DNA from: Ignavibacteria bacterium
Lineage (GTDB): Bacteria > Bacteroidota > Ignavibacteria > Ignavibacteriales > Ignavibacteriaceae
NCBI GenBank assembly: GCA_030693705.1
Contig: JAUYAB010000058.1
Location: 1 to 64,000 of the forward strand
Length of the DNA: 64,000 bases
Direction: 5' to 3'
The number at the start of each line of letters is the position of its first letter. The stretch's first letter is position 1. Positions 54,589 to 63,965 of this stretch are shown here, piece by piece. The translations under genes were made by a program, and so were the position numbers. The notes beneath the pieces are model-generated. The model saw nothing but the letters and a program-made list of their open reading frames with translations. It ran no database searches and was not told the origin of the DNA.

Positions 54589-55007
54589 ATAGTAGCTCCT
54601 TGGTCTAATTAACTAAATATTCACCACGATAAAACATCTTTGATCATCTCACCAACTGATAGCTAGCTGACAAGATGATCTAAATGCTTTTCGTAGAGAG
54701 GATCATATTATATATTCATAGAATCCTCAAACTATGTAAATCATAGCTGCTATAAGATTATTCGGCTTTAAAAGTTAGGGGTTACATAGTAAGGATAAGT
54801 TTAACAACCATAATTAAAACTCCTACCACTAACATAATGACTAACGCAACTGCGTAATTTCCGGTATTATCTTTTTTATTCGCAGAATCCATGGTCTACT
54901 CGCTTTCATAAAATTAAGTAAATAATAAATCGATAAGCATTGCCCGTAAGTTTACTTTAAGGGGCAATCTCGATATTACATTGTTTGTATTAAATTGAAG
55001 GGAGAAA
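54589..55007. other. Intergenic region with a small membrane-protein gene
   Basis: Apart from the 36-codon gene listed at 54782-54892, I see only an imperfect inverted repeat (gatcatct near 54638 and agatgatc near 54675) that could serve as an operator or terminator. Confidence 0.5.
54782..54892 (-). CDS. Small single-helix membrane protein, 36 residues
   Basis: The minus-strand frame from ATG 54892 to TAA 54782 encodes a charged, polar N-terminus (MDSANKKDNTGNY) followed by one strongly hydrophobic helix (AVALVIMLVVGVLIMVVKL). That pattern is unlikely by chance in AT-rich noncoding DNA. No clear Shine-Dalgarno site is present, as is common in Bacteroidota. Function is unknown. Confidence 0.6.
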   Translation of the reverse strand: MDSANKKDNTGNYAVALVIMLVVGVLIMVVKLILTM

Positions 55008-55337
55008 CTAAGATTCCGGGGGAGCTTTATTGGTTGGCTGTGTTAATGAAGGTTCAGAAATTATTCCGGTGTCTTCGTCCCGAATAATTTCAATATACTT
55101 AATATAGAAAATATCATTACCGGCAACAGAGAACGTGTGTGTATCAACGCTCGTCTTTACGGAAGGAATAATATGTTTTGGTATTTTGGAAGAGAAAATA
55201 AATGTCTGCGAAGGCGCTGAACTTTTGGGTGAAACAGTGTTCAACCGTAGGAAGGAAATTCCTTCTCCGCCGGCAAGATGCACCATTCCCGATAGGAAAT
55301 AGAGGGAAATGAGTATTATGTAATTAAATCGCTTCAA
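55008..55337 (-). CDS. Hypothetical exported protein
   Basis: A 109-residue protein with an N-terminal signal peptide (FNYIILISLYFLSGMVHLAGG) and a Ser/Thr/Pro-rich remainder. No family was recognised. It stands alone between the 36-residue gene and the DUF389 gene. Confidence 0.55.
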   Translation of the reverse strand: MKRFNYIILISLYFLSGMVHLAGGEGISFLRLNTVSPKSSAPSQTFIFSSKIPKHIIPSVKTSVDTHTFSVAGNDIFYIKYIEIIRDEDTGIISEPSLTQPTNKAPPES

Positions 55338-55528
55338 AAGTTTACCAGCTCATAATCTTTTTTTGTGCAATTTAAGGTATTTATTGGCTAGTTGCAATGG
55401 AAATAGAAAGAAAGATTTCGGTAGAGTTACAATTAAAGTAATGAACCGAGGTAAGTCGGATTCAATCAAATCATTTTGTTTCAGTTTTTTTTTTAATTTA
55501 CAATTTTTCAAATTTTTCCGTTGTTCTT

Positions 55529-56896
55529 CTACTCAATAATTAGCTTAATATTTTCTGATTTTGTTCTCTTTTCGATCCAGTTTAAAAACCGCTTTTGTTC
55601 GCGCCAACCAGGGCGATTTTTAAATTTTGCAAAAACAACATTGATTGTATCTAACCTTTTTTCATTGACCGTTGCTAAAACCGTCTTGGTTACAAACAGT
55701 TCAATTAGCTTCGAGTGCTGCGCTTTTGCTTCTTCATACAAATTGTTGATTGGGAATTGATTGTAGCCAGTCTTTTGCAATTCACTTTCTAATAAAGCGA
55801 TTTTCTGATCCTTCGTCTTTAATATTTCTTCATTTTTTTTATAGAGGTCTTCTATTAATCCCTTTCGAATTGCCGACATATCAAGTTTTTTGTCTTTAGT
55901 ATCACTTTGTTTAATAATTAGTTTTGCGCCTTCCAAATTGTAATATTTTAATTTTGATCGTACCGTTACAATTTTTTCATTGTCAATTTCACCAATAGTA
56001 AAAACTTCGATTCGTTTCTCTCCTTTTTCGATTGATAAATTTTTCCCTACAATAAATACACTTCCAACACTTAATTCATTTATTAAAAACTGGTTCGCAT
56101 TTCTTGTGAAAATGCTTCTTTCAACAATTGCATACCCCATAAACAAACTCGGTACAACTGTAAGACCGACTATTACGAAAATGTAAATCTTAACCTTTTT
56201 CCCGAAAGCTTTATTGGAATATTCATTTTGCGGATAACGGAGGAAGCGAACAATAAGTAGTGTAGATAAACTTATAAAAACACTGTTAATGAAGAATAAA
56301 AAAAATGCTCCGAAAAAATAGGAGAAATTGCCCTCAGCAAGCCCGTATCCCGCGGTACAAAGCGGGGGCATTAATGCTGTTGCAATAGCAACACCCGGTA
56401 TTACCGTACTTACACTTTTTCGCGATACTGCAACTATTCCAGCCAAGCCGCCGAATAAAGCAATAAGTACATCCCATATTGTCGGTGTAGTTCTAGCTAA
56501 TAATTCCGATTGCGCTTCACCTAATGGGGAAACCAAAAAATATAATGTTGATGTTAGAACGCTTATTAAGACGGCAATCCCAAGATTTTTAAAGGATGAT
56601 TTAATGAGCATTAAATCATTTATTCCAACTCCGAGTCCAATGCCCATTATCGGACCCATCAATGGGGAGATCAGCATCGCGCCGATTATTACCGCAGTTG
56701 AGTTTACATTCAATCCAACGGAGGCAATCATTATTGCGAATATTAAAACCCACAGATTCGTACCTTTAAACTCAACTCCCTTTTTAATCGCTGCAATAGT
56801 CTGGAGTTCGTCCGCTTTATCCTCATCGAGATTAAAACGCTCTTTGAAAATATTTTTCAAGAGAACCAAGACTCTCAATTTTTGTGTTGTCTCCAT
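55529..56896 (-). CDS. DUF389 family membrane protein
   Basis: A 455-residue protein with a DUF389 membrane core (ATGs of the family are usually followed by a short cytoplasmic helix, as here). Key stretches are AIMIASVGLNVNSTAVIIG, AMLISPLMGPIMGIGLGVG and VIPGVAIATALMPPLCTAGYG. The C-terminal 200 residues form a soluble domain with a coiled coil. Transport role is unproven. Confidence 0.9.
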   Translation of the reverse strand: METTQKLRVLVLLKNIFKERFNLDEDKADELQTIAAIKKGVEFKGTNLWVLIFAIMIASVGLNVNSTAVIIGAMLISPLMGPIMGIGLGVGINDLMLIKSSFKNLGIAVLISVLTSTLYFLVSPLGEAQSELLARTTPTIWDVLIALFGGLAGIVAVSRKSVSTVIPGVAIATALMPPLCTAGYGLAEGNFSYFFGAFFLFFINSVFISLSTLLIVRFLRYPQNEYSNKAFGKKVKIYIFVIVGLTVVPSLFMGYAIVERSIFTRNANQFLINELSVGSVFIVGKNLSIEKGEKRIEVFTIGEIDNEKIVTVRSKLKYYNLEGAKLIIKQSDTKDKKLDMSAIRKGLIEDLYKKNEEILKTKDQKIALLESELQKTGYNQFPINNLYEEAKAQHSKLIELFVTKTVLATVNEKRLDTINVVFAKFKNRPGWREQKRFLNWIEKRTKSENIKLIIE

Positions 56897-56975
56897 AGCT
56901 AATTCCTTTCATTCTTAATCTAAAAGTATCAATAAAAAAAGAAAAACGGGAGTTTAATTTTAAGGATTCTCATCA

Positions 56976-57116
56976 TTAATTATCTGTTAATTGGTTTTCC
57001 TTACAGAAGTCAGAATGAATTATATCGGCAAGCTTACTCCTTAATTCTGAATACTGACTTCTTTCTTCCATGCCCAATATCAATCCTAAAATGATTTGTA
57101 ACTCTATCACCTCCTC
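56976..57116 (-). other. Possible small ORF or leader behind a near-perfect Shine-Dalgarno site
   Basis: GAGGAGGTGAT on the minus strand (57106-57116) matches the 16S anti-SD almost fully. The frame behind it (opening with the GTG inside this site) stays open to TAA at 56976 and reads like a helical peptide (ILGLILGMEERSQYSELRSK), but no ATG, GTG or TTG lies at normal spacing; the first ATG is about 14 codons in. It may be a leader peptide, a pseudogene or chance. An imperfect palindrome with acagaagtcag and ctgacttct (57004-57064) lies inside it. Confidence 0.3.
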
Positions 57117-57153
57117 GTTAATTTGTGGTGAACACTAAATAATTTTAATAAAA

Positions 57154-58476
57154 ATGATCACTGATATTTTAATTACCGGCTTTCTTGTTTTAATGAACGG
57201 ATTTTTCGTTGCCGCTGAGTTCGCAATTGTAAAAGTACGGGCATCTCAGCTTGAACTAAAAGCCCAAAAGGGAAACCGTTTTGCAATTCTTGGAAAGAAA
57301 ATTGTAAATCATCTTGATGCGTATCTGGCAGCTACTCAGCTTGGAATTACTCTTGCAAGTCTGGGTTTAGGATGGATAGGCGAACCGGTTGTTTCCAAAA
57401 TAATATTGGCTGTTATGAACTTAACCGGTATCCAGATGAGTGAAGAGACGGCTCATATTGTTGCGCTTCCTGTCGCTTTTATTACCATTACCACTTTACA
57501 TATTGTCTTTGGAGAATTAGCGCCGAAGACAATTGCAATTCAGCGATCTGAAGCAACAACCTTAGCGGTAGTTTATCCATTACACTTTTTCCACCAAATG
57601 TTTAAACCATTCATCTGGTTGCTTAACGGCATTGCAAACTTCCTTATAAGAAGTATTGGTTTTTCCCAGATACATGGGGCAGAAATTCACAGCAGTGAAG
57701 AAATAAAATATTTAGTTAAGCAAGGAAAAGAAAGCGGAATAATTGAGACCGAAGATTACGCGATCATCAAAAATGCCTTTGACTTTTCAGAGCGAACCGC
57801 AAAGCAGATCATGATTCCGCGCCACCGCGTTTTAGCGTTTGATGTGGAAGAGTTCAACGAAAGTGTACTTGAAAAGATCCTCGAAGAAAATTATTCGAGA
57901 ATTCCTTTTTATGAAGAGAGCCTCGATAACATTGTTGGAGTTGTTTATCTAAAAGACCTTCTCTTAAATCTAAGAAGAAATACACCTATCAATATCCGGG
58001 AGTTGATGCGACCTGTGATGTTTATCCCTGAATCAAAACGGATCGGGCAACTGCTTAGAGAATTTCAAAAGAACCATCAGCAAATAGCCGTTGTGATAAG
58101 TGAATATGGGGGAACGGACGGCATCATCACGATGGAAGATATTCTTGAAGAGCTTGTCGGTGAAATTCAAGATGAACATGACTCCGAAAAAGGAATGATC
58201 GAGAAGATCGATGAAGAGAATTTTTCCGTTTTCACCTCAATTTCAATAGTTGATGTTAACCATCATCTTCCGCATCCGATTGAAGAAGCTACGCAATACG
58301 AAACGCTTTCCGGTTATCTCTTCGATAAGTTCGGAAGGATTCCAGATACGAATGAAAAAATAGAATCAGATAATTATGAATTCACAATATTGAAAAAGAG
58401 GAAAAATGCGATAATCCAGGTGCAGATCCGCGATCTTCTAAAAAAATCAAAAAATGAACATGCGAGTGAAAATTAA
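57154..58476 (+). CDS. CNNM/CorC (HlyC) family transporter with CBS pair
   Basis: A 440-residue protein: a DUF21 membrane domain of about three to four helices (GFLVLMNGFFVAAEFAIVKVR, ATQLGITLASLGLGWIGEP), a CBS pair (about 210-330, IMIPRHRVLAFDVEE and IAVVISEYGGTDGIITMEDI) and a C-terminal CorC_HlyC domain. Members are linked to magnesium or cobalt efflux; here the ion is inferred only. Confidence 0.92.
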   Translation: MITDILITGFLVLMNGFFVAAEFAIVKVRASQLELKAQKGNRFAILGKKIVNHLDAYLAATQLGITLASLGLGWIGEPVVSKIILAVMNLTGIQMSEETAHIVALPVAFITITTLHIVFGELAPKTIAIQRSEATTLAVVYPLHFFHQMFKPFIWLLNGIANFLIRSIGFSQIHGAEIHSSEEIKYLVKQGKESGIIETEDYAIIKNAFDFSERTAKQIMIPRHRVLAFDVEEFNESVLEKILEENYSRIPFYEESLDNIVGVVYLKDLLLNLRRNTPINIRELMRPVMFIPESKRIGQLLREFQKNHQQIAVVISEYGGTDGIITMEDILEELVGEIQDEHDSEKGMIEKIDEENFSVFTSISIVDVNHHLPHPIEEATQYETLSGYLFDKFGRIPDTNEKIESDNYEFTILKKRKNAIIQVQIRDLLKKSKNEHASEN

Positions 58477-58650
58477 GGTAAAATATAGTTCTCTTTTTCT
58501 CTTGGGGAATAGGAAAAATACCTTTAATTTTCTTTCGCAGTTAGCAAAGTAAAACGGGAAAACGGTCTCATTTCGTTAGCAGCAAAAAAACGGTCAGAAC
58601 ATAAGTAATAAATATTATATAGATAAAAAATTTAGGAAATTAGATTTCGT

Positions 58651-60123
58651 ATGGGCACAATTATCGTTTCGTTGTTTTTAGCCGGGATAATAGTTCTTTA
58701 TTTTTATAACAATCCAATGAAACATGGAAACTGGTTTATGATCCGCAGGTTCATAAATTGGTTCCCGCTTGGAATGACCTACGCCTTCCTTTACATGGGG
58801 CGTTACAATTTAAACGTTTCAAAAAATGCACTTGGAAGTTTAATGACCAAAGAAGAGTTTGGTATTATCTTCGCCGCAGGAACAATAACCTACGCACTTT
58901 CCTTTTTAGTGAATGGTCCCCTTGTAGATAAAATTGGTGGTAAAAAGGGAATCATTATTGCGGCAGTTGGTTCATCAGTTGCAAATATTTTACTCGGTGT
59001 TTTAACTTACCTGGTTGTAACCGGTCAGTTACAAATGAAGATGGTTGTTGCATTTTCAATCCTTTATTCGATAAATATGTATTTTCAAAGTTACGGCGCA
59101 GTATCAATTATAAAAGTTAAAGCATACTGGTTTCATGTCCGCGAGCGGGGTGTATTCGGCGCGATCTTTGGAACATTAATTTCGTTCGGCGTTTATTTTG
59201 CGTTCGATTGGGGACAGGCTATTGTTGATATGGTTCAGGTAAAAGCAACCGGAACCCAAACCTGGTTAAGCAGTTTAATAAAAAGTACTTTCGCATTAGA
59301 ATCAGGATCAACCGACGCTATTTGGGCGGTCTTTTTTATTCCGGCTATTATATTAATTTTTTGGGCGATCATGGATTTCTTCATGATCAAAGATTCTCCT
59401 GAAGAAGCCAACTTCCCTCACTTCGATACCCACGATGCTTCATCGGGCAAAATGCATGAAGAATATACTGCAATGCAATTATTGAAAAGAGTTTTCAGTA
59501 GTCCTATAATGCTTACGATCGCTTTTATCGAATTAACTTCCGGCGTACTTCGGAACGGAATTATGCAATGGTATTTTATTTTTGCTAAGGAAGTAAAACA
59601 ACCGGGAGCGGAATTCTTCCTGGAAAATTGGGGACTACTCTTATGTATCTTCGGAATTATCGGCGGGTTTATGGGCGGGATGATTTCAGATAAATATTTT
59701 CACTCAAGACGCTCTCCTCCCGTTGTCTTTTTATCGGCATTCATGTTCATCATGGCTTTGCTGATGGCGATTTTCCTAACATCATCACCGATAATAGTTG
59801 GTTCTGCCGCAGTGTTAATTTCTATGGCAGTGATCGGCGTTCACTCATTAATGTCAGGCACAGCCGCCGCAGATTTTGGCGGAAGAAAAGCTACTGCAAC
59901 AAGTTCGGGCATTGTTGATGGTTTCGTTTATCTTGGCACTGGAATACAATCATTCAGTCTTGGTTTTTTAACAAGCTGGAATTGGCAATGGTGGCCTATC
60001 TTTCTAATGCCGTTCGCATTATTAGGAATGTATCTTGCGATGAGAATTTGGAAAGAATTACCCGCTGCAACACAAAAATATATTGATGAAGTTGAAAACA
60101 ATGTTGAAGTAGCAGGGAAATAA
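58651..60123 (+). CDS. MFS transporter, organophosphate:phosphate antiporter family
   Basis: A 490-residue, about 12-helix MFS protein. The region LGMTYAFLYMGRYNLNVSKN in helix 1 (Arg in GRYN) and the loop DKIGGKKGI place it with the GlpT/UhpT (OPA) group, which exchanges glycerol-3-phosphate or hexose-6-phosphate for phosphate. An extra N-terminal hydrophobic segment (TIIVSLFLAGIIVLYFY) precedes the core. The exact substrate is unknown. Confidence 0.85.
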   Translation: MGTIIVSLFLAGIIVLYFYNNPMKHGNWFMIRRFINWFPLGMTYAFLYMGRYNLNVSKNALGSLMTKEEFGIIFAAGTITYALSFLVNGPLVDKIGGKKGIIIAAVGSSVANILLGVLTYLVVTGQLQMKMVVAFSILYSINMYFQSYGAVSIIKVKAYWFHVRERGVFGAIFGTLISFGVYFAFDWGQAIVDMVQVKATGTQTWLSSLIKSTFALESGSTDAIWAVFFIPAIILIFWAIMDFFMIKDSPEEANFPHFDTHDASSGKMHEEYTAMQLLKRVFSSPIMLTIAFIELTSGVLRNGIMQWYFIFAKEVKQPGAEFFLENWGLLLCIFGIIGGFMGGMISDKYFHSRRSPPVVFLSAFMFIMALLMAIFLTSSPIIVGSAAVLISMAVIGVHSLMSGTAAADFGGRKATATSSGIVDGFVYLGTGIQSFSLGFLTSWNWQWWPIFLMPFALLGMYLAMRIWKELPAATQKYIDEVENNVEVAGK

Positions 60124-60129
60124 ATTTAG

Positions 60130-60189
60130 AAGTTTCAGCACGGTAATCTTTGAGCAAAAAATAGTTCGTAGTTTACCGTGCAAAACTTT
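60130..60189. terminator. Probable bidirectional terminator between the two MFS genes
   Basis: The arms gcacggtaa (60138-60146) and ttaccgtgc (60173-60181), extended by aagttt and aaactt, form a long stem just after the stop at 60123, followed by TTTT. Confidence 0.65.
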
Positions 60190-60280
60190 TGGGGTGAATC
60201 TGAAAATTGAATACTGAATATCGAATATTGAACAATAAATGTTGAAGTAGTCCCCTTATTAATTCGACATTCTCTGTTCC

Positions 60281-61627
60281 TTATTTATTATTCCTTTTCG
60301 CTTTCCAAACTAACAGCACTAACAAGGTTGATAAAATTGATGAACCGATCCAAAAGATGTTTATCATTGTAAAATCATAAGTTCCTATCCCGTTAACCAC
60401 AATTTTGTTATGTTCCATCAAGTATCCGCTGATAATATCCTGTAGCCCTGCGCCGATATAACTTGTAATACCGATCATTCCCATCACCGCGCCGGCAGCT
60501 TTTTTCGGTGCGATATCAAGCGCCATCAAACCGCCGAGATAACAAACAAGCACACCGATCGACATTCCGAAAAAGATCATGCTGCCAATATCGATCCACG
60601 GAAAACTTTTTGGATTTAATAAAAAGATGGTCAATGAAATTATGTTGAGTATTCCAAAGATTAACGCCGGAACATTTCTTCTTGCATTAAAAATTTTATC
60701 CGAGATCAATCCAGAAGAGATCGTTCCAACCAAACCGAAGATAGAACTGATTGAAATGATGGAGCTTGCTTCTAAAGTAGAATAACCTTTCTGCGATTGC
60801 AGAAATAATATTCCCCAGCTATTAATTGAATACCGAACGACATAAATGAATAAACTCGACATCGCCAAAATCCAGAGAGCCGGATTTTTCAACAAACCAA
60901 ATTGAATTGAAGTTATGGACTTTTCCTTCGCAACAATTTCTTCATAGTCATGTTTATATTCAGCGATCGGCATTAATCCCTTGCTGGTTGGAGTATCATG
61001 GAAATAACGCAAAAGTATTATCGTTCCGATAAGTCCAAGAATTCCAGAGCTCCAAAAGCCGAATCTCCATCCGAAAGTAGAAACAATAAAAGCCGTTACA
61101 ATAAAAGTAAACACTTCGCCCAGACTTAAACTTGCACTGCCAAATCCGTAATACGTTCCTCTCTCCTTTTTGCTGAACCACCGCACTAAAGCAACCACGC
61201 TTGTGTTCGATCCGATTGCCTGGAACCAGCCGTTAATTCCCCAAAGAATTATAAAAACTATAAATAACGATTGAAAGCCGAGAAGAAGATTAATAATTGC
61301 AGAGACAAATAATCCGGTTGCCATGAACCGCCGAATGTTAATATGATCTGTGATAAAACCATTTACCAATTTGCCCGCTGCATATGAAAAGAATAATGCT
61401 GAACCAATGATGCCGAGCTGTGTCTCAGTTAAAAGTCTTTCATCGAGGATCGGTTTTTTCATAACATTTATACTTAGGCGGCAGATGTAATAAACCGAAT
61501 ATCCAACAGTTGAAGAGATAAAAACCGACCAGCGGTATTTTTTATAATTTTCATCAATTACCGTTTGATCGGTCTCTTGGGGAAGCGCCGGATCGGGTTT
61601 AAAGAAGTTGAGTATTTTTTTAAGCAT
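60281..61627 (-). CDS. MFS transporter, organophosphate:phosphate antiporter family
   Basis: A 448-residue, about 12-helix MFS protein of the GlpT/UhpT group, with VGYSVYYICRLSINVMKKPI at helix 1 and WGINGWFQAIGSNTSVVALVRWFSKKERGTYYGF split across helix 4 and the next loop (the core WGINGWFQAIG is a GlpT-type signature). It is convergent with the similar transporter upstream, but the two proteins are clearly different in sequence, so they are not a recent duplication. Confidence 0.87.
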   Translation of the reverse strand: MLKKILNFFKPDPALPQETDQTVIDENYKKYRWSVFISSTVGYSVYYICRLSINVMKKPILDERLLTETQLGIIGSALFFSYAAGKLVNGFITDHINIRRFMATGLFVSAIINLLLGFQSLFIVFIILWGINGWFQAIGSNTSVVALVRWFSKKERGTYYGFGSASLSLGEVFTFIVTAFIVSTFGWRFGFWSSGILGLIGTIILLRYFHDTPTSKGLMPIAEYKHDYEEIVAKEKSITSIQFGLLKNPALWILAMSSLFIYVVRYSINSWGILFLQSQKGYSTLEASSIISISSIFGLVGTISSGLISDKIFNARRNVPALIFGILNIISLTIFLLNPKSFPWIDIGSMIFFGMSIGVLVCYLGGLMALDIAPKKAAGAVMGMIGITSYIGAGLQDIISGYLMEHNKIVVNGIGTYDFTMINIFWIGSSILSTLLVLLVWKAKRNNK

Positions 61628-62157
61628 CGTTCGTAAAGTCTTTTTTATTATTCAGTATACATTCAATTCAGTATACATTCAATTCAGAATGGCAAGAAAT
61701 TTTTAAATATGTTGAAATAGAATACAGAAGTCTGAAGTAAGAATGTCAAGTCCTAAATTTTGTTTACACTATTTTGTTCTGACTTCTGAGCAAAACCAGC
61801 TTAAAATTTTTTGGTTCTGGTTTACCATGTTATAAATTAGAGCGTTAGAAAAACCAACAACGAACAACAAAATGTTAAGAAAGTCTTTAAGAAAATATAA
61901 AATATTTTAGGAATAACGATAACCGAAATATGATTTGATTTGATTTGATTTCCTTTACTTGAATGTTACCCTTCAAGGTTAGGTAACCGGAAAAAACGCT
62001 ACAACCTTGAAGGTTTAATACACACATTTAACCATCGTGATCACAATAAATTTTTCTTGGCGGACTTTTCCTTAATAATACTTCTCTATTCCGCCAAAAC
62101 CGATTTGCTTATTCTCTCTGCTTACGGTATCCGCCTTGTGTGACATGTCTGGGTATA
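61628..62157. repeat. Repeat-rich intergenic region
   Basis: No gene was found in 530 bases. It contains a 16-bp tandem repeat ttcagtatacattcaa at 61651-61666 and 61667-61682; words acagaagtctgaagt (about 61726) and ctgacttctg (about 61780) that resemble a palindrome at 57004-57064; a run of four ATTTG-type units (about 61932-61951); and a palindromic element with arms cttcaaggtt (61971-61980) and aaccttgaag (62003-62012). Confidence 0.7.
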
Positions 62158-62721
62158 TTAAAAAATATTGATCATTATAAAACCGCTATATTCTCCGTGC
62201 GTTTTTATTTTTTGAAAAACATGAAATTTTAATTCTACTCCGGCAAAGATAGATTTACCAATTTCGTTTGTGAATGCAAGACCAATTGGCAAACCAACCA
62301 TTTCCTTTCTCTTTGCAATATTTTTTGACAATGCATCCTGATCTTCAAAGAAATGAAAGACGTTATAAGACAAACCAACTGAATAGGTAAAGTAAAGATA
62401 TTTAAATAGCGGATGCGTTTCATGCAACTTTAACGCTTTACCGTAGTTTATTTCATACCTACTGTAATTTGAATTATCCGTATTCATTTCAAGGTAATAC
62501 GTGAACCCTCTATTAAAAGAAGCGGAGATAAAATTATTTCCCCAATTATAAAGTACCGGACCGCCGAAACTAAAAACATAATTTGATGCGTTCACCTTTC
62601 CGAAAGATAAACCTCCTCTAAAGCCAACATAATAACGACCACTTTCAGTTGCTTCAGTCTGAGCATGAACGGAAATATTCAAACAAATTATGAATACCAT
62701 TAAGGAATAAAATTTAGCCAT
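62158..62721 (-). CDS. Hypothetical outer-membrane-type beta-barrel protein
   Basis: The longest frame begins at 62748, but ATG 62721 gives a normal signal peptide (FYSLMVFIICLNISVHAQ) and has GAAAGAAA upstream. The mature part (about 165 residues) alternates polar and hydrophobic residues in strand-length blocks (YYVGFRGGLSFGKVN, FSFGGPVLYNWGNNFISASF, FAGVELKFHVFQKIK), as in small outer-membrane barrels. No family was recognised. Confidence 0.65.
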   Translation of the reverse strand: MAKFYSLMVFIICLNISVHAQTEATESGRYYVGFRGGLSFGKVNASNYVFSFGGPVLYNWGNNFISASFNRGFTYYLEMNTDNSNYSRYEINYGKALKLHETHPLFKYLYFTYSVGLSYNVFHFFEDQDALSKNIAKRKEMVGLPIGLAFTNEIGKSIFAGVELKFHVFQKIKTHGEYSGFIMINIF

Positions 62722-63182
62722 AGTAATTTCTTTCAATAGTGCCTTCATATATTTTTATTGCGCCTTACGGAACAAGTTGTTAAAACCCAACACTACCAAA
62801 TTAATTATTAATTCATCTTATAGATGCATTGCCCCGACATTTATGCCTGCCTGCAGCAGGCAGGTCGGGGATCAGATTAAACCCAAAGTTTGGGCTTTAG
62901 CCAAAAAAACAACTGTTTATTTGGCTAAAGCCAGTCTTTGCTGCTATTTTAAACCACGTCCTGAAGGACGTGGCTATTCAATTACAAGTTTTGCGTAACG
63001 TGACTTATTAAAACTTTTCTATTAATCCACGACTTTAGTCGTGGGGATTTCCACCATAACTTACTCTGCAACCGATTCATCGGTTTATAACTTTAATAAT
63101 ATGAAAAACACTTTTCCCTAAGTTATTTATCCACCTCTGTCAGGACTTTTTATTTAGTAAAGAGGTTAGGTGTAATTGCACT
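62722..63182. repeat. Cluster of REP-like palindromes
   Basis: About 210 bases hold five unlike palindromes: cctgcctg/caggcagg (62846-62864) inside ccccgac/gtcgggg (62832-62870); cccaaa/tttggg (62882-62894); ggctttagccaaa/tttggctaaagcc (62893-62932); ccacgtcc/ggacgtgg (62954-62973); and ccacgact/agtcgtgg (63027-63044). No gene was seen. Such short GC-rich hairpins recall REP sequences mobilised by IS200-like TnpA proteins, but no such transposase lies in the window. Confidence 0.75.
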
Positions 63183-63965
63183 TTATTTAAGCACTATTAA
63201 TTTCTTCATTTCAGAAAATGATCCGGCACGCAAACAGTAAAAATAAATTCCGCTCGATAAATTTATCGCTTTCCATTTGCGAGAGTAGGCACCTGGTGAT
63301 AATTCCTCAGAAACTACTGTTGCAACCTCTCTTCCAATAACATCAAATATTTTTAGTGATACAAATGACCATGATGGAATATCAAATGAAATAGTCGTAG
63401 CTGGATTAAATGGATTAGGATAGTTTTGATGTAGTAAAAATTGAGTCGGTGTATTTGTTATATTATTTTCAACTTTCGTGGCAATACTATCCCATACAAC
63501 TAATTTAGAACAATCTAAACCAGTTGGAACAAAAATACTATAGTGATATGGATTAAGAATAAGGTTCCCATGAAATACGTAATTGAACGGAGTTCCGGTT
63601 GTCCCTGGAAATGCTACACCAACAGTATAAGTAGAATCGCGACCGGATGATTCCATCTTACCAGGATAATAACAACTAAATTTGTATCTATAATTATGTT
63701 GGACTTTGAACTGAGTATCCAATATATATCCACCCACAGTTATATGTGCGTCAATTAAGCTATCACCGCCAATATTCTTCATATAAATGCTAAGTGATTT
63801 TCCCTTAATCGCACCGTTGGGAGCGTATAGAAATCCGCTTTCCATAGTTTTGCCAATACCTCCAATCCACATTGTATCAGGTACAATGTTCGGTATAGTA
63901 GGATTTTGTGCAAATAACTCTCCTACAAAACAAACAAGAAAAAAGAATACCACTAAAATTTTCAT
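63183..63965 (-). CDS. T9SS-sorted secreted protein of unknown function
   Basis: A 260-residue protein with a signal peptide (ILVVFFFLVCFVGELFAQ) and a C-terminal type IX sorting domain (NYPNPFNPATTISFDIP to KKLIVLK, about residues 175-260). The central region of about 150 residues is not recognised and may be a small beta-sandwich; an Ig-like fold is possible. The YPNPFNP motif matches the larger T9SS protein at 28331-31195. Confidence 0.85.
   Translation of the reverse strand: MKILVVFFFLVCFVGELFAQNPTIPNIVPDTMWIGGIGKTMESGFLYAPNGAIKGKSLSIYMKNIGGDSLIDAHITVGGYILDTQFKVQHNYRYKFSCYYPGKMESSGRDSTYTVGVAFPGTTGTPFNYVFHGNLILNPYHYSIFVPTGLDCSKLVVWDSIATKVENNITNTPTQFLLHQNYPNPFNPATTISFDIPSWSFVSLKIFDVIGREVATVVSEELSPGAYSRKWKAINLSSGIYFYCLRAGSFSEMKKLIVLK

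Noticed and set aside
56328-56918. 196-codon plus-strand frame over the DUF389 gene
   Set aside because: The minus-strand DUF389 protein has recognisable family motifs; the plus-strand product has none.
62832-63044. CRISPR array
   Set aside because: The palindromes differ from each other and there is no repeat-spacer regularity or cas gene.
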